From the NCBI RefSeq assembly GCF_000372645.1, contig NZ_APMP01000019.1:1-64000 (forward strand): DNA of 64,000 bases, in the 5' to 3' direction. This document shows positions 25,902 to 34,035 of the stretch, in pieces. The DNA is from Caulobacter vibrioides OR37. Lineage in GTDB: Bacteria; Pseudomonadota; Alphaproteobacteria; Caulobacterales; Caulobacteraceae. Within the stretch, counting starts at the first letter, position 1. Each line of letters starts with the position of its first letter. Made by a program: the position numbers and the translations under genes. The notes under the pieces were generated by a model. It was not told where the DNA came from. It did no database searches and saw only the letters and a program-made list of their open reading frames with translations.

Positions 25902-26546
25902 ATGTTGAAGGTCTGGGGTCGCCGCTCCGCCTTTAACGTCCAGAAGGTGCTCTGGCTGGTGGGGGAGCTTGGTCTTCCCCACCAGCACATACCCGCCGGC
26001 GGCGAGTTCGGCGGGCTGGATGATCCCCACTTCCGATCCCTGAATCCACATGGCCGGGTCCCGGTCATTGACGACGACGGCGTGGTCGTCTGGGAGTCCC
26101 ACGCCATTCTCCGCTATCTCGCCGCGCGATATGGCCCCGCCTGGTGGCCCTATGATCCAGCCGCTCGCGCCGAAGCGGACGGCTGGATGGACTGGGCCCA
26201 GACCGCCTTGCAGCCTGACTTTCTGACCGGCGTCTTCTGGGGCTGGTATCGAACGCCCGAAGAACAACGCGACGTCCACGCCATCGAGATCGCACTCGCC
26301 GCCTGCGCGCGTCATTTTCGATTGCTGGATCGGGTGCTGGCCGACCGGCCGTTCCTGGGCGGGGCGGCGCCGAACCTCGCGGACATCCCCGTCGGAACGC
26401 ACCTCTATCGCTACCATGAACTCGAGATCGACCGGCCGGACACGCCCAACGTCGAGGCTTGGTACGGCCGCTTGCGCGAACGCTCCGCCTATCGTCAGGC
26501 GGTCATGGTTTCGTTCGGCGAGATGGAGGGGCGGCCGACCTACTGA
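25902..26546 (+). CDS. Glutathione S-transferase
   Basis: A 214-residue GST. The N-terminal thioredoxin fold starts with LKVWGRRSAFNVQKVLW (Ser near the catalytic position) and has GRVPVIDDDG and the glutathione-binding WESHAILRYLA. The helical C-terminal domain includes FLGGAAPNLADIPVGTHLYR. Function is probably conjugation or isomerisation of an unknown substrate. It is 6 bases downstream of the OPT transporter, suggesting co-expression, possibly for peptide or glutathione handling. It overlaps the convergent GNAT gene by 7 bases. Confidence 0.92.
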   Translation: MLKVWGRRSAFNVQKVLWLVGELGLPHQHIPAGGEFGGLDDPHFRSLNPHGRVPVIDDDGVVVWESHAILRYLAARYGPAWWPYDPAARAEADGWMDWAQTALQPDFLTGVFWGWYRTPEEQRDVHAIEIALAACARHFRLLDRVLADRPFLGGAAPNLADIPVGTHLYRYHELEIDRPDTPNVEAWYGRLRERSAYRQAVMVSFGEMEGRPTY

Positions 26547-27226
26547 GCTCCCGCCAGGATCGTGAACACGACCTCCCGGCGCCCGCGATAGCCCAGCGAC
26601 TCGTAGAGCCCGATCGCCGTCTTGTTGTCGGCGTAGCTATGTAGGAACGCCTTTTCGCCGCGCGCCAGGATCTTGGCGGTCACCTCGCGCAGCAGCCGGG
26701 CCGCGTAGCCCTTGCCGCGATGGTCGGGATGCACGCAGACGCCGCTGGCCTCGGTGTAGCCGTCGGGCCGCATTCGCTCGCCGGCCATAGCCGCCAATTG
26801 GCCATCGACCCGGACGCCGATGAAGTCGCCCAGCTGGTGGGTGCGCGCGAAGAACGGGCCAGGTTTGGTCAGGGTCGCCAGGGCTAGCATCTCGGCGGCG
26901 TCGGCGTCGCCCAGCGACAGCATGTCGAAGGCGACGTCCCAGCCCGGGGCCACGCGCTCGGCGACCATCTGCAGGCAGACGGCGCTGGACACGACCTCGG
27001 TTCCGGGAACCGGCGGCGGCGCGCTGGGCTCGATCAGGCCCACCGTCCCGCGCGCCCGCGTCAACGCCCCCAGGTCGGCCAGGCTCTCGGGGCTCTCGTC
27101 CGCGGTCCCGGCGAAGAGGCCGAAGTCCGGATCCATCCTCAGGGCGCCGCCATGGTGAACCGCCAAATGGCTCTGCCGGCCGGTCAGGGCGGAATAGGCG
27201 GGGCGGTCGAGGACGTGGGCGCTCAT
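26540..27226 (-). CDS. GNAT-family N-acetyltransferase
   Basis: A 228-residue acetyltransferase of FR47 type. The acetyl-CoA binding motif A is SGVCVHPDHRGKGYAARLLR (Q/R-x-x-G-x-G/A as RGKGYA), followed by the late strand FLHSYADNKTAIGLYESLGY. The N-terminal half is family-specific. ATG 27226 is preferred over the TTG at 27247, which would overlap the TetR gene. It lies 8 bases downstream of the TetR regulator on the same strand, so it is probably co-transcribed with it. Confidence 0.9.
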   Translation of the reverse strand: MSAHVLDRPAYSALTGRQSHLAVHHGGALRMDPDFGLFAGTADESPESLADLGALTRARGTVGLIEPSAPPPVPGTEVVSSAVCLQMVAERVAPGWDVAFDMLSLGDADAAEMLALATLTKPGPFFARTHQLGDFIGVRVDGQLAAMAGERMRPDGYTEASGVCVHPDHRGKGYAARLLREVTAKILARGEKAFLHSYADNKTAIGLYESLGYRGRREVVFTILAGAQ

Positions 27227-27234
27227 GCCGCCAT

Positions 27235-27849
27235 TCAAGCGGGGCAATAGGCCGCGATCAACGCCTTGATCGCCCCCACCACCGCCAAGGCCGGTTTGTC
27301 GTCGCCGTCGAACATCTGGCTGGAGGTGAAGACGCCTTCGATCAGCAGCATCATGGCGTCGCCGAGGGCCTTGGGGTCCGAAGCGCCCATCTCGGTCGCC
27401 TTGGCGCGCAGGCGCTCGCGAAGCTCGTGCTTATGCGCCTGGGCGACCTGGCGGCCAGCGTGCTGGCGGTCGGGATATTCCACGACGGCGTTGGAGAGGT
27501 TGCAGCCGCGATAGTCGTCGCCGCGCGAACGTCGGGCCAGGACCTCGAAATAGGCGATCATCTGCGCCTTGGGATCGTTCGGATGCAGGGCCTCGGCCGC
27601 CTCGAACCGCGCCCAGAAGCCGGTCTCCACCTCGCGCAGCACGGCGGCGACCAGATCGTCCTTGGACTTGTAGCTGCGATACAGGCTGGGCTTGGTGACG
27701 CCGGCGCGGGTGACGATCTCGTCCACGCCCACGGCCCGAATGCCCTCTCGGTAGAACAGCTCGCGCGCCGTGTCGAAGATGCGTTCGGCGGCGCGTGGAG
27801 CGGGTCCGTAAGGGCCTTTGAGAATTTCTTCTGGCGTTCTGTCGGTCAT
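27235..27849 (-). CDS. TetR-family transcriptional regulator
   Basis: A 204-residue regulator. The N-terminal helix-turn-helix is clear (GIRAVGVDEIVTRAGVTKPSLYRSYKSKDDL, about residues 35-65 in two parts). The ligand domain is similar to TetR_C members with Cys in RGCNLSNA. It is divergent from an MFS transporter, and two palindromes sit between them, so it most likely represses that transporter and itself. The GNAT gene follows 8 bases later. Confidence 0.93.
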   Translation of the reverse strand: MTDRTPEEILKGPYGPAPRAAERIFDTARELFYREGIRAVGVDEIVTRAGVTKPSLYRSYKSKDDLVAAVLREVETGFWARFEAAEALHPNDPKAQMIAYFEVLARRSRGDDYRGCNLSNAVVEYPDRQHAGRQVAQAHKHELRERLRAKATEMGASDPKALGDAMMLLIEGVFTSSQMFDGDDKPALAVVGAIKALIAAYCPA

Positions 27850-27854
27850 GTCGC

Positions 27855-27884
27855 TTGACGATGTTACTTACCGGTACGTATGTA
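27855..27884 (+). promoter_or_regulatory. Promoter and operator of the MFS gene
   Basis: TTGACG (27855-27860) and TATGTA (27879-27884), 18 bases apart, form a plausible sigma-70 promoter facing the MFS gene. The spacer contains TACTTACCGGTACGTA (27865-27880), a 16-bp palindrome with one mismatched pair, a size and place typical of TetR-family operators. Confidence 0.65.
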
Positions 27885-27897
27885 GCTGAACAACCCC

Positions 27898-27912
27898 GTA
27901 CCGATCGGTTAC
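27898..27912. promoter_or_regulatory. Second probable TetR operator
   Basis: GTACCGATCGGTTAC is a palindrome apart from one extra T and shares the ACCG/CGGT half-sites of the operator at 27865-27880. It is 25 bases before the MFS start codon and about 20 bases from the first palindrome edge, so two dimers could bind. Confidence 0.6.
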
Positions 27913-27936
27913 ATTCCGAAGAGATCGAGAGACGAC

Positions 27937-29214
27937 ATGCCCGCCGCAAGCCGCCGCCCCTTCGGACAGAATTACGCCTTTGTCGTCGCCGGCGCCATTT
28001 TCCTCGCGCTGCTGGCGGCCGCCGGCCTGCGCGCCGCGCCCGGCGTGCTGATCCTGCCGCTGGAGAAGGCCTTCCACTGGGATCGCGCCTCGATCTCGAC
28101 GGCGGCGGGCGTCGGCATCTTTCTCTATGGACTGACCGGTCCGTTCGCGGCGGCGCTGATGCAATCGTTCGGCGTGCGGCGGACCGTGACCCTGGCCCTG
28201 CTGCTGATGTCCGTGTCGACGGGGCTGTCGGCCTTCATGACGGCCTCCTGGCAGTATGTCGCCACCTGGGGCGTCCTGGCCGGGCTGGGCAGCGGCGCGG
28301 TGGCCATGGTGCTGGGCGCGACCGTGGTGAACCGCTGGTTCGTCGCCCAGCGCGGCCTGATGCTAGGTCTGCTGACCGCCTCGACGGCCACCGGCTCGCT
28401 GATCTTCCTCCCTGGCATGGCCTTCATCGCCGAGCACGGCGGCTGGAAGCCGGTCGTGATCACTGTCGCGCTCGGCTGCCTGATCCTGGCGCCGGTCATG
28501 TGGCTGTTGATCCCCGAGCGTCCGGCCGATGTCGGCCTCCAGCCCTACGGCGCGCCCGAAGACTATGTCCCGCCAGCGCCGATCCACGCGGGAAGCGCCC
28601 TGACCTATGCGTTCGGCGCCCTGGGACGCGCCGCCAGGACCCGAACCTTCTGGCTGCTGTTCCTGGGCTTCTTCATCTGCGGCCTGACCACCAACGGCCT
28701 GGTCGGCGTGCACATGATCGCATTCTGCGGCGACCGAGGCCTGCCCGAGACCCGCGCCGCCGGCCTGCTGGCGCTGATGGGCCTGTTCGACCTGTTCGGC
28801 ACCACCGCGTCTGGCTGGCTGACCGACCGCTACGACAGCCGAAAGCTGCTCTTCATATATTACGTTCTGCGCGGCCTCTCGCTGATCTACCTGCCCTTTT
28901 CGGACTTCTCGATCGTCAGCCTGTCGGCCTTCGCGGTGTTCTACGGCCTGGACTGGATCGCCACCGTGCCGCCCACCGTGCGCCTGGCCACCGAGGCCTT
29001 CGGCGAGCGCGACGGTCCGATCGTGTTCGGCTGGATCGGCGCGGGCCACCAGCTGGGCGCGGCGACGGCGGCCATCGGCGCGGGGATCCTCCGCGCCAGC
29101 CAAGGCCAGTATGTGGAGGCCTTCATCATCGCGGGCTCGGCGGGCCTGGTCGCCGGCGTCGCTTCGCTGATGATCCGCCGCAGGGCCGCCGCGGCGGTGG
29201 CCGTCCCAGCCTAG
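27937..29214 (+). CDS. MFS transporter
   Basis: A 425-residue inner-membrane transporter with about 12 membrane segments. It resembles the monocarboxylate/oxalate (OxlT/MCT-like) branch of the major facilitator superfamily: a long loop after the sixth segment and a GWLTDRYDSRK motif between segments 8 and 9. The substrate is unknown; the TetR context suggests a toxic or inducible compound. The start is ATG 27937. Confidence 0.92.
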   Translation: MPAASRRPFGQNYAFVVAGAIFLALLAAAGLRAAPGVLILPLEKAFHWDRASISTAAGVGIFLYGLTGPFAAALMQSFGVRRTVTLALLLMSVSTGLSAFMTASWQYVATWGVLAGLGSGAVAMVLGATVVNRWFVAQRGLMLGLLTASTATGSLIFLPGMAFIAEHGGWKPVVITVALGCLILAPVMWLLIPERPADVGLQPYGAPEDYVPPAPIHAGSALTYAFGALGRAARTRTFWLLFLGFFICGLTTNGLVGVHMIAFCGDRGLPETRAAGLLALMGLFDLFGTTASGWLTDRYDSRKLLFIYYVLRGLSLIYLPFSDFSIVSLSAFAVFYGLDWIATVPPTVRLATEAFGERDGPIVFGWIGAGHQLGAATAAIGAGILRASQGQYVEAFIIAGSAGLVAGVASLMIRRRAAAAVAVPA

Positions 29215-29325
29215 AGCGTGATAGCCGAAAGTGTGAGCGGTTTCGGCGGTTATCACGCTCTAAATATTTGATTTAGAGCGCGTTCGAGCGGTTTAACCGC
29301 TCACACTTAAACCTAACGCGCTCTA
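29212..29325. repeat. Palindromic intergenic repeat, copy 2 (composite)
   Basis: Three nested stems lie between the convergent MFS and DUF3126 genes. TAGAGCGTGATA (29212-29223) pairs with TATCACGCTCTA (29251-29262), enclosing GCCGAAA/TTTCGGC. CTCTAAAT (29258-29265) pairs with ATTTAGAG (29271-29278). AGAGCGCGTT (29275-29284) pairs with AACGCGCTCT (29315-29324). In addition AAGTGTGAGCGGTT (29229-29242), the loop of the first hairpin, is the exact reverse complement of 29295-29308, allowing an alternative fold. The first two modules match the repeat at 1109-1173. Confidence 0.82.
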
Positions 29326-29405
29326 GTTGACGGCGAAACGGCGGCGGCGCGGACCTAAGCCCGCCTCCGCCGCCGTCTCTGTTTCAAGCCAGAAAGGCTG
29401 AAGGC

Positions 29406-29612
29406 CTACTCCAGGTCTTCGCCCAGGATGGCCATCTCGAACATGAACGAGCCGTCCTCGTCTTCGTCCTGGAAGACGACGCCGATGAATTCGCCGGCGA
29501 CTTCGACCTCGGCCGAGTCCTTCTGCTTGGGGCGCGGCTTCACCTGGATGTGCGGGTTGCCGAAGGTGCGCTTCAGGTGCTTTTCGATCTTGGCGATGGT
29601 CGTGGCGTCCAC
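29406..29612 (-). CDS. DUF3126 family protein
   Basis: A 68-residue acidic protein of the alphaproteobacterial DUF3126 family. It has a helical start (IAKIEKHLKRTFGNP) and a small beta-sheet with AEVEVAGEFIGVVFQDEDEDGSF in two pieces, ending in a hydrophobic strand. No function is known. It stands alone between a repeat element and the LysR gene on the same strand, with 51 bases between. Confidence 0.85.
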   Translation of the reverse strand: MDATTIAKIEKHLKRTFGNPHIQVKPRPKQKDSAEVEVAGEFIGVVFQDEDEDGSFMFEMAILGEDLE

Positions 29613-29663
29613 GGGAAGTCCTCGTGCTTGGCTGGAGCGCCCGGGGCGCTGATCGACGCGAAA

Positions 29664-30593
29664 CTAGCGCCCGCCGCGAGAGTCGCAAGCCGCTTGCGGT
29701 GGAAGAGGTGTGGACGCGCCCTCGGCCAGCAGCCAATCGCGGAACGCCAGGGCCCGCGGGCTGCCCCCCTCGATCGGCGTCAGGGCCACGATGCGGGACC
29801 GGCCGGGAATGAATCCCAGCGGCGCGACCAGGCGGCCGCTGGCCAGATCGCGCTGTACGAAGGCCCATGGCCCGATGGCCACGCCCAGACCGGCCGCGGC
29901 GGCCTCCAGCATGTAGAAATAGTGGTCGAACTCCTGCTCGCTGGCGGGCGCGGGCAGATCCTCGACCGCTAGGCCGAGCGCCCAGTCCGACCAGCTCTCC
30001 ACGAAAGTCCGGGTCAGCAGGCGCGGCAGGGCGAGGACCTCGGCCAGGTCCATGCCGGCGCGCGCCCGTTCCGGCGCCATGACCGGCCCGTGGAAATGGT
30101 CCATGAACGGCGTGACCTCGGAATCGTCGGAACGATCATCACCGATCGGGCGCATCCGGATGGCTAGGTCCACGCCGTCGGCCTTGAAGTCGAAGGGCCC
30201 GTTCGACTCGGCCACCCGCACCGGGATCTCGGGATGGGTCGCCTGAAATCCCGGCAGGCGCGGGATCAGCCACTTCATCGCGAAGGTCGGCAGACACGAC
30301 ACGACCAGCGGGCGCGGACCGTCCGGGGCGCGGCGCGGCGAGGCGGCGGCGATCTGGTCGAAGGCGGGGGTGAGCGCCTGGGCCAGCTTCAGTCCCGCCT
30401 CGGTCATCCGCAAGCGCGAGCGCGGCCCTTCGGTCAGGGCCACGCCCAGGTGGTCTTCCAGCTGGCGGATCTGGCGGCTGACCGCGCCGTGGGTCACGCA
30501 CAGCTCTTCGGCGGCCAGGGTCATGCGACCGTGCCGACCGAACGCCTCGAAGGCGCGCAGGGCGTTGAGCGGCGGCAGCTGTCGGCGGGCCAT
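29664..30593 (-). CDS. LysR-family transcriptional regulator (GcvA-like)
   Basis: A 309-residue regulator. The N-terminal winged helix (LPPLNALRAFEAFGRHGRMT, then VTHGAVSRQIRQLE) is that of the GcvA/AmpR subgroup. The rest is a periplasmic-binding-protein-like effector domain. ATG 30593 has GAGG 9 bases upstream; a GTG at 30608 is the alternative. The obvious divergent target is only a 55-codon frame, so the regulon is unknown. Confidence 0.92.
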   Translation of the reverse strand: MARRQLPPLNALRAFEAFGRHGRMTLAAEELCVTHGAVSRQIRQLEDHLGVALTEGPRSRLRMTEAGLKLAQALTPAFDQIAAASPRRAPDGPRPLVVSCLPTFAMKWLIPRLPGFQATHPEIPVRVAESNGPFDFKADGVDLAIRMRPIGDDRSDDSEVTPFMDHFHGPVMAPERARAGMDLAEVLALPRLLTRTFVESWSDWALGLAVEDLPAPASEQEFDHYFYMLEAAAAGLGVAIGPWAFVQRDLASGRLVAPLGFIPGRSRIVALTPIEGGSPRALAFRDWLLAEGASTPLPPQAACDSRGGR

Positions 30594-30666
30594 GTGAAGA
30601 AACCTCACAGAGACCTGTCCGATAAGTCGTTATTCGAAGCGGCGCAACAAAGGGATAGTCGCGTCC

Positions 30667-30834
30667 ATGCCCGCGCCAGCCCCCAGACGCATCACCCTTC
30701 CCCAGGTCCTGACCCTGATGGCGATCTGGACCGCCGTGATCTACGGCCTGACCAACGCCAAGCCACGCGCCGAACGGGAACGCATTTCGTTGAAAAGCAG
30801 GCCCGCCGCCGTCGCCTGCGCCAAGCAAGGCTGA
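30667..30834 (+). CDS. Small predicted membrane protein
   Basis: A 55-codon frame divergent from the LysR gene. It has a basic N-terminus, one hydrophobic segment (VLTLMAIWTAVIYGL) and a basic, Cys-containing tail. An AAGGGA string is 12 bases upstream of ATG 30667, slightly far. No family is recognised. Its position opposite a LysR gene and before a hairpin terminator supports it being real, but codon evidence is thin. Confidence 0.45.
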   Translation: MPAPAPRRITLPQVLTLMAIWTAVIYGLTNAKPRAERERISLKSRPAAVACAKQG

Positions 30835-30878
30835 TCGAGCGGAACAAGATTGTGGAGAACCGACCCCAGATAAGGGTC

Positions 30879-30949
30879 GGGCCCCAGCGGCGTCTCGCGA
30901 CTGGGGCCCGTGTCCGCCCACTAGGTCGGGGGGGCGTAGGGGGGCGGAC
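30879..30949. terminator. Two tandem G+C-rich hairpins
   Basis: GGGCCCCAG (30879-30887) pairs with CTGGGGCCC (30901-30909), and GTCCGCCC (30912-30919) with GGGCGGAC (30942-30949). They lie between convergent transcripts (small membrane protein and glutaminyl cyclotransferase) and probably act as terminators, though no T-run follows. Confidence 0.55.
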
Positions 30950-30985
30950 CCTGCATTAACGTCACGGCTCGAAGGCGGTTCCGCG

Positions 30986-31792
30986 CTACTGGGAAGGCGT
31001 GAGCTTTATCTCGAAGATTTTCGGCCATAGCTTGCCGGTGACGAAAAGGCGGTCGCCCTTCGCGTCGTAGGCGATGCCGTTCAGCACGTCGTCGCCGTTG
31101 CCGCTGGCCCCCGCCGCCTTGGCCAGGCCCGCCAGTTCGATCCAGCCGGTGACCTGGCCCGTCGTCGGATTGATCCGGGCGATGCGCGTGGTCTGCCAGA
31201 CATTGGCCAGCAGTTCGCCCTTCACATATTCCAGCTCGTTGAGATTGCGCACCGGCACGCCGTGGTCGGTCACCTCGATCCGGCCGGTCTCCTTCAGGGT
31301 GTCGGGATCCAGGAAACGGATGAACGAGGTGCCGTCGCTCATATACAACCGCTTGTCGTCGCGGGTCAGGGCCCAGCCCTCGCCCGAATAGCTGAACTCG
31401 CCGATCTTCTCGAAGGTGTCGATGTCGTAGATGAAGCCGACCTCGTCGGTCCAGGTGAGCTCGTAGAGCCGCTTGCCCCAGTCGACGATGCCCTCGCCGA
31501 AATAGCGGCTGTCGACGATGCGTTCGGCCTCTGAGAAGCCCGTCTCCAGATTGACCTTGCGGATCAGCGACCGACCCTTGAGGCCCGTGCTCTCGTACAG
31601 AAAGCCGTCGCGATAGAAGAGGCCCTCGGTGAAGGCCGTCGTGTCGTGGGGATAGGCCTTGACCAGCGTGTAGCCGCCGACCGGCGCGGACGCGGCCTGG
31701 GCGCAGCCGGTCAGGCCCGCCGGCGCGACCAAACCCAGGCCAAGAACGACGGCCGCCAGCAGGCCGCCCAAGCTGCGCCGAAGAAGGGTCAC
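30986..31792 (-). CDS. Glutaminyl-peptide cyclotransferase
   Basis: A 268-residue exported beta-propeller enzyme of the plant/bacterial (non-zinc-peptidase-like) glutaminyl cyclase family. An N-terminal signal with LTGC could make it a lipoprotein. Family motifs include YPHDTTAFTEGLFYRDG, ESTGLKGRS, and LNELEYVKGELLANVWQT. It converts N-terminal Gln to pyroglutamate on periplasmic peptides. It begins directly after the cysE stop (no gap) and is probably co-transcribed with it. Confidence 0.92.
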   Translation of the reverse strand: MTLLRRSLGGLLAAVVLGLGLVAPAGLTGCAQAASAPVGGYTLVKAYPHDTTAFTEGLFYRDGFLYESTGLKGRSLIRKVNLETGFSEAERIVDSRYFGEGIVDWGKRLYELTWTDEVGFIYDIDTFEKIGEFSYSGEGWALTRDDKRLYMSDGTSFIRFLDPDTLKETGRIEVTDHGVPVRNLNELEYVKGELLANVWQTTRIARINPTTGQVTGWIELAGLAKAAGASGNGDDVLNGIAYDAKGDRLFVTGKLWPKIFEIKLTPSQ

Positions 31793-32632
31793 TCAGATCT
31801 CGTAATTGTCGTGCGCATAGACGGTCTCGGCCAGGGTATGATCCATGGTCTTGGCCGGCTCCTCGCAGGTTGGGCAGTTCACAAGGCGAGCCGGCACGCC
31901 GGCCGCCGTGCAGTGCGCCGGCACGGGCCGCAGGACCACCGAGCCGGACGCCACCTTGGCGTAGTCGCCGATGGTGATGTTGCCCAGCACCTTGGCCCCC
32001 GCGCCCAGGAGCACGCCATTGCCGATCTTGGGATGGCGGTCGCCGCGCTCGGCGCCGGTGCCGCCCAGGGTCACGCCGTGCAGCATCGAGACGTCGTCGC
32101 CGACCACCGCCGTCTCGCCGATGACGATGCCGGTGCCGTGGTCGATGAAGACGCCCTTGCCGATCCGCGCGGCCGGATTGACGTCGACCTGGAAGATCTC
32201 GCTGGCGCGGCTCTGCAGGTAGAAGGCCAGGGTCTCACGGCCCTGGTTCCACAGCCAGTGCGATACGCGATGGGTCTGCAGGGCCAGGAAACCCTTGAAG
32301 AACAGGAACGGCTGGACATAGCCCTTGCAGGCCGGATCGCGCTCGAACACAGCCCGCAGGTCGGCCTCGGCGGCTTTCACCAGGGACGGGTCGCTGTCGA
32401 AGGCGTCGGCGGCGAACTCGCGCGCCGTCATCGCCCGCATCTCCTGATCGCCCAGCTTGCGCGCCAGCTGGAACGTCAGGGCGTCGGCCAGGTTGTCGTG
32501 GCTGAGGATCACCGCGTTGAGCAGCGAGGCCAGGGCCGGTTCGGCCTTGGCCGCGTGCTCGGCCTGATTGCGCAGGGCGACCCATACAGGGGTGTCGGTA
32601 TCCGACGTCACCACTTCGAGGTGCTTGGCCAT
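31793..32632 (-). CDS. cysE: Serine O-acetyltransferase
   Basis: A 279-residue enzyme making O-acetylserine, the cysteine precursor. The helical N-terminal domain (SATase_N) is followed by a left-handed beta-helix. Catalytic His165 lies in FIDHGTG and the active-site loop is LHGVTLGGTG (His185). The extended C-terminus carries a CPTC pair and ends in Ile, the residue that in many SATs docks into the cysteine synthase active site. A perfect 11-bp palindrome lies 33 bases upstream of its start. Confidence 0.95.
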   Translation of the reverse strand: MAKHLEVVTSDTDTPVWVALRNQAEHAAKAEPALASLLNAVILSHDNLADALTFQLARKLGDQEMRAMTAREFAADAFDSDPSLVKAAEADLRAVFERDPACKGYVQPFLFFKGFLALQTHRVSHWLWNQGRETLAFYLQSRASEIFQVDVNPAARIGKGVFIDHGTGIVIGETAVVGDDVSMLHGVTLGGTGAERGDRHPKIGNGVLLGAGAKVLGNITIGDYAKVASGSVVLRPVPAHCTAAGVPARLVNCPTCEEPAKTMDHTLAETVYAHDNYEI

Positions 32633-32664
32633 CGGGCTCTCCCTTCCCAGCTGGCTTACTCATA

Positions 32665-32687
32665 GAGCATCTTCAATGAAGATGCTC
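32665..32687. promoter_or_regulatory. Perfect palindrome between NUDIX and cysE genes
   Basis: GAGCATCTTCA (32665-32675) and TGAAGATGCTC (32677-32687) are exact reverse complements round a single A. It lies just after the NUDIX stop and 33 bases before the cysE start. With no T-run, an operator is at least as likely as a terminator. Confidence 0.6.
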
Positions 32688-32691
32688 CTAC

Positions 32692-33309
32692 TCAGAGAAT
32701 GAGAGCGGCCAGATCGGCCGGCAGTTCACCTCGGACCGCCATATGGTGTGTCCGGAGCAAGAGCGCCACCGTAATTGCGTCTGGCATATGGCCGGCCACC
32801 GCCGCGTCCAGCGCTTCGCCGAACGGAACACGGGCCACGGCCAGGTCCTCGGTCTCGTCGGGCGCCGTCACGGTCGGCGAAAGATCCATAGCCAGGAAGC
32901 CATAGGCGACCTCGTCGGTGACCGAGTTGGAAAGCTCCATCCGCAGGATCTGGCGCCAGTCGGCCGCCTGGAGCCCCACCTCCTCGGCCAGTTCGCGCTT
33001 GGCGCCGTCCAGCGGGTCCTCGCCGCGCGGCGCGCCGCCTTCGGGGACTTCCCAGCTATAGTTGGCCAGCGAGAAGCGGTTCTGGCCGACCAAGGTCACC
33101 GTGCCGTCCTCGTGCAGTGGCAGGACGCCGGTCGCTTGGTTCTTGAACCCGATCTTGCCGTACAGCGCGGGTCGACCGGTCGGCGCGATGGCCTGATATT
33201 CCGTGAGCGTGATCCACGGATTGTCGTAGACGACCTTGCTGGACGAGACGCCCCACGGCTTGCCGTGCGGCTTCAGCCAGGCGGGTTTGCGGTCGGGGTC
33301 GTCGGACAT
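32692..33309 (-). CDS. NUDIX hydrolase
   Basis: A 205-residue NUDIX enzyme. The NUDIX box (G-x5-E-x7-REL-x-EE-x-GL) is at about 92-114, reading GGAPRGEDPLDGAKRELAEE then VGL. The flanking sequence (ADP-sugar/ADP-ribose pyrophosphatase-like, with WEVPEGG) suggests a nucleoside diphosphate linked substrate. ATG 33309 is chosen: the longer frame to 33744 runs into the divergent nitroreductase gene. Upstream of cysE on the same strand. Confidence 0.92.
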   Translation of the reverse strand: MSDDPDRKPAWLKPHGKPWGVSSSKVVYDNPWITLTEYQAIAPTGRPALYGKIGFKNQATGVLPLHEDGTVTLVGQNRFSLANYSWEVPEGGAPRGEDPLDGAKRELAEEVGLQAADWRQILRMELSNSVTDEVAYGFLAMDLSPTVTAPDETEDLAVARVPFGEALDAAVAGHMPDAITVALLLRTHHMAVRGELPADLAALIL

Positions 33310-33361
33310 CGGCGCCATCCCTTGTCGCGGCCGGGCCTCGGCCATAGGTGTGCGCCTTACA

Positions 33362-33997
33362 GTGTTTCGGAGAGATCGTCTTGGCCGGTTCCGTCCCCCC
33401 GCCCCCGAGTTCGGCGAGACCCTGCCGCTCGAGGCTTCGCCCGAGGTCGTGGCCTTCCTGGCCCGGCGCCGTTCGGCCAGCGCCATGAGCTTGGCCGCGC
33501 CCGGCCCCGATCCCGAACAGCTTTCCGAAATTCTGCGTCTGGCGGCTCGCGTGCCCGACCATGGCAAGCTGGCGCCCTGGCGGTTCGTGATCCTGCGCGG
33601 CGCGGCCAAGGACGCCTTCGCCGAGCGGATTACCGCCCTGGCCGACAGCCAGGCCAACCCGGCCAAGGCCAACGCCGCGCTGCGCAAGCTGACCCGTCCG
33701 CCGGTGTGCGTGGCGGTGATCTCGCGCTTCATCCCCGGCGACATTCCCGAATGGGAGCAGCGCCAGAGCGCCGCGGCCGTCTGTCACCAGATGCTGCTGG
33801 CCGCTTCCGCGCTAGGCTGGGGCGCCAACTGGATCACCGACTGGTACAGCTACGATCCGCGCGCCACGGCCATTCTGGGCCTTGCGCCGGACGAGAAGGT
33901 GGCGGGCTTTGTCTATCTCGGCACGTCGACCGAACAGCCGCAGGAGCGGGTGCGTCCCGACGTGGCGGCGATCACCACCGAATGGAGCCCCGCCTAG
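33362..33997 (+). CDS. Nitroreductase family protein
   Basis: A 211-residue FMN-dependent oxidoreductase. Family motifs: FLARRRSAS near the N-terminus (FMN phosphate contact), ARVPDHGKLAPWRFVIL, and GWGANWITDW in the C-terminal part. Similar to YdjA-type nitroreductases; the substrate is unknown. No ATG is well placed; GTG 33362 is chosen as it precedes the RRS motif by about 35 residues. Divergent from the NUDIX gene. Confidence 0.88.
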   Translation: MFRRDRLGRFRPPAPEFGETLPLEASPEVVAFLARRRSASAMSLAAPGPDPEQLSEILRLAARVPDHGKLAPWRFVILRGAAKDAFAERITALADSQANPAKANAALRKLTRPPVCVAVISRFIPGDIPEWEQRQSAAAVCHQMLLAASALGWGANWITDWYSYDPRATAILGLAPDEKVAGFVYLGTSTEQPQERVRPDVAAITTEWSPA

Positions 33998-34035
33998 GCG
34001 TTCCGCGTTCAGACCCTTCGGAGAAGGAGGACGCG

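Noticed and set aside
23859..26417. 852-codon frame antisense to the OPT transporter and GST
   Set aside because: Gly/Asp/His/Gln-rich shadow of two well-supported genes.
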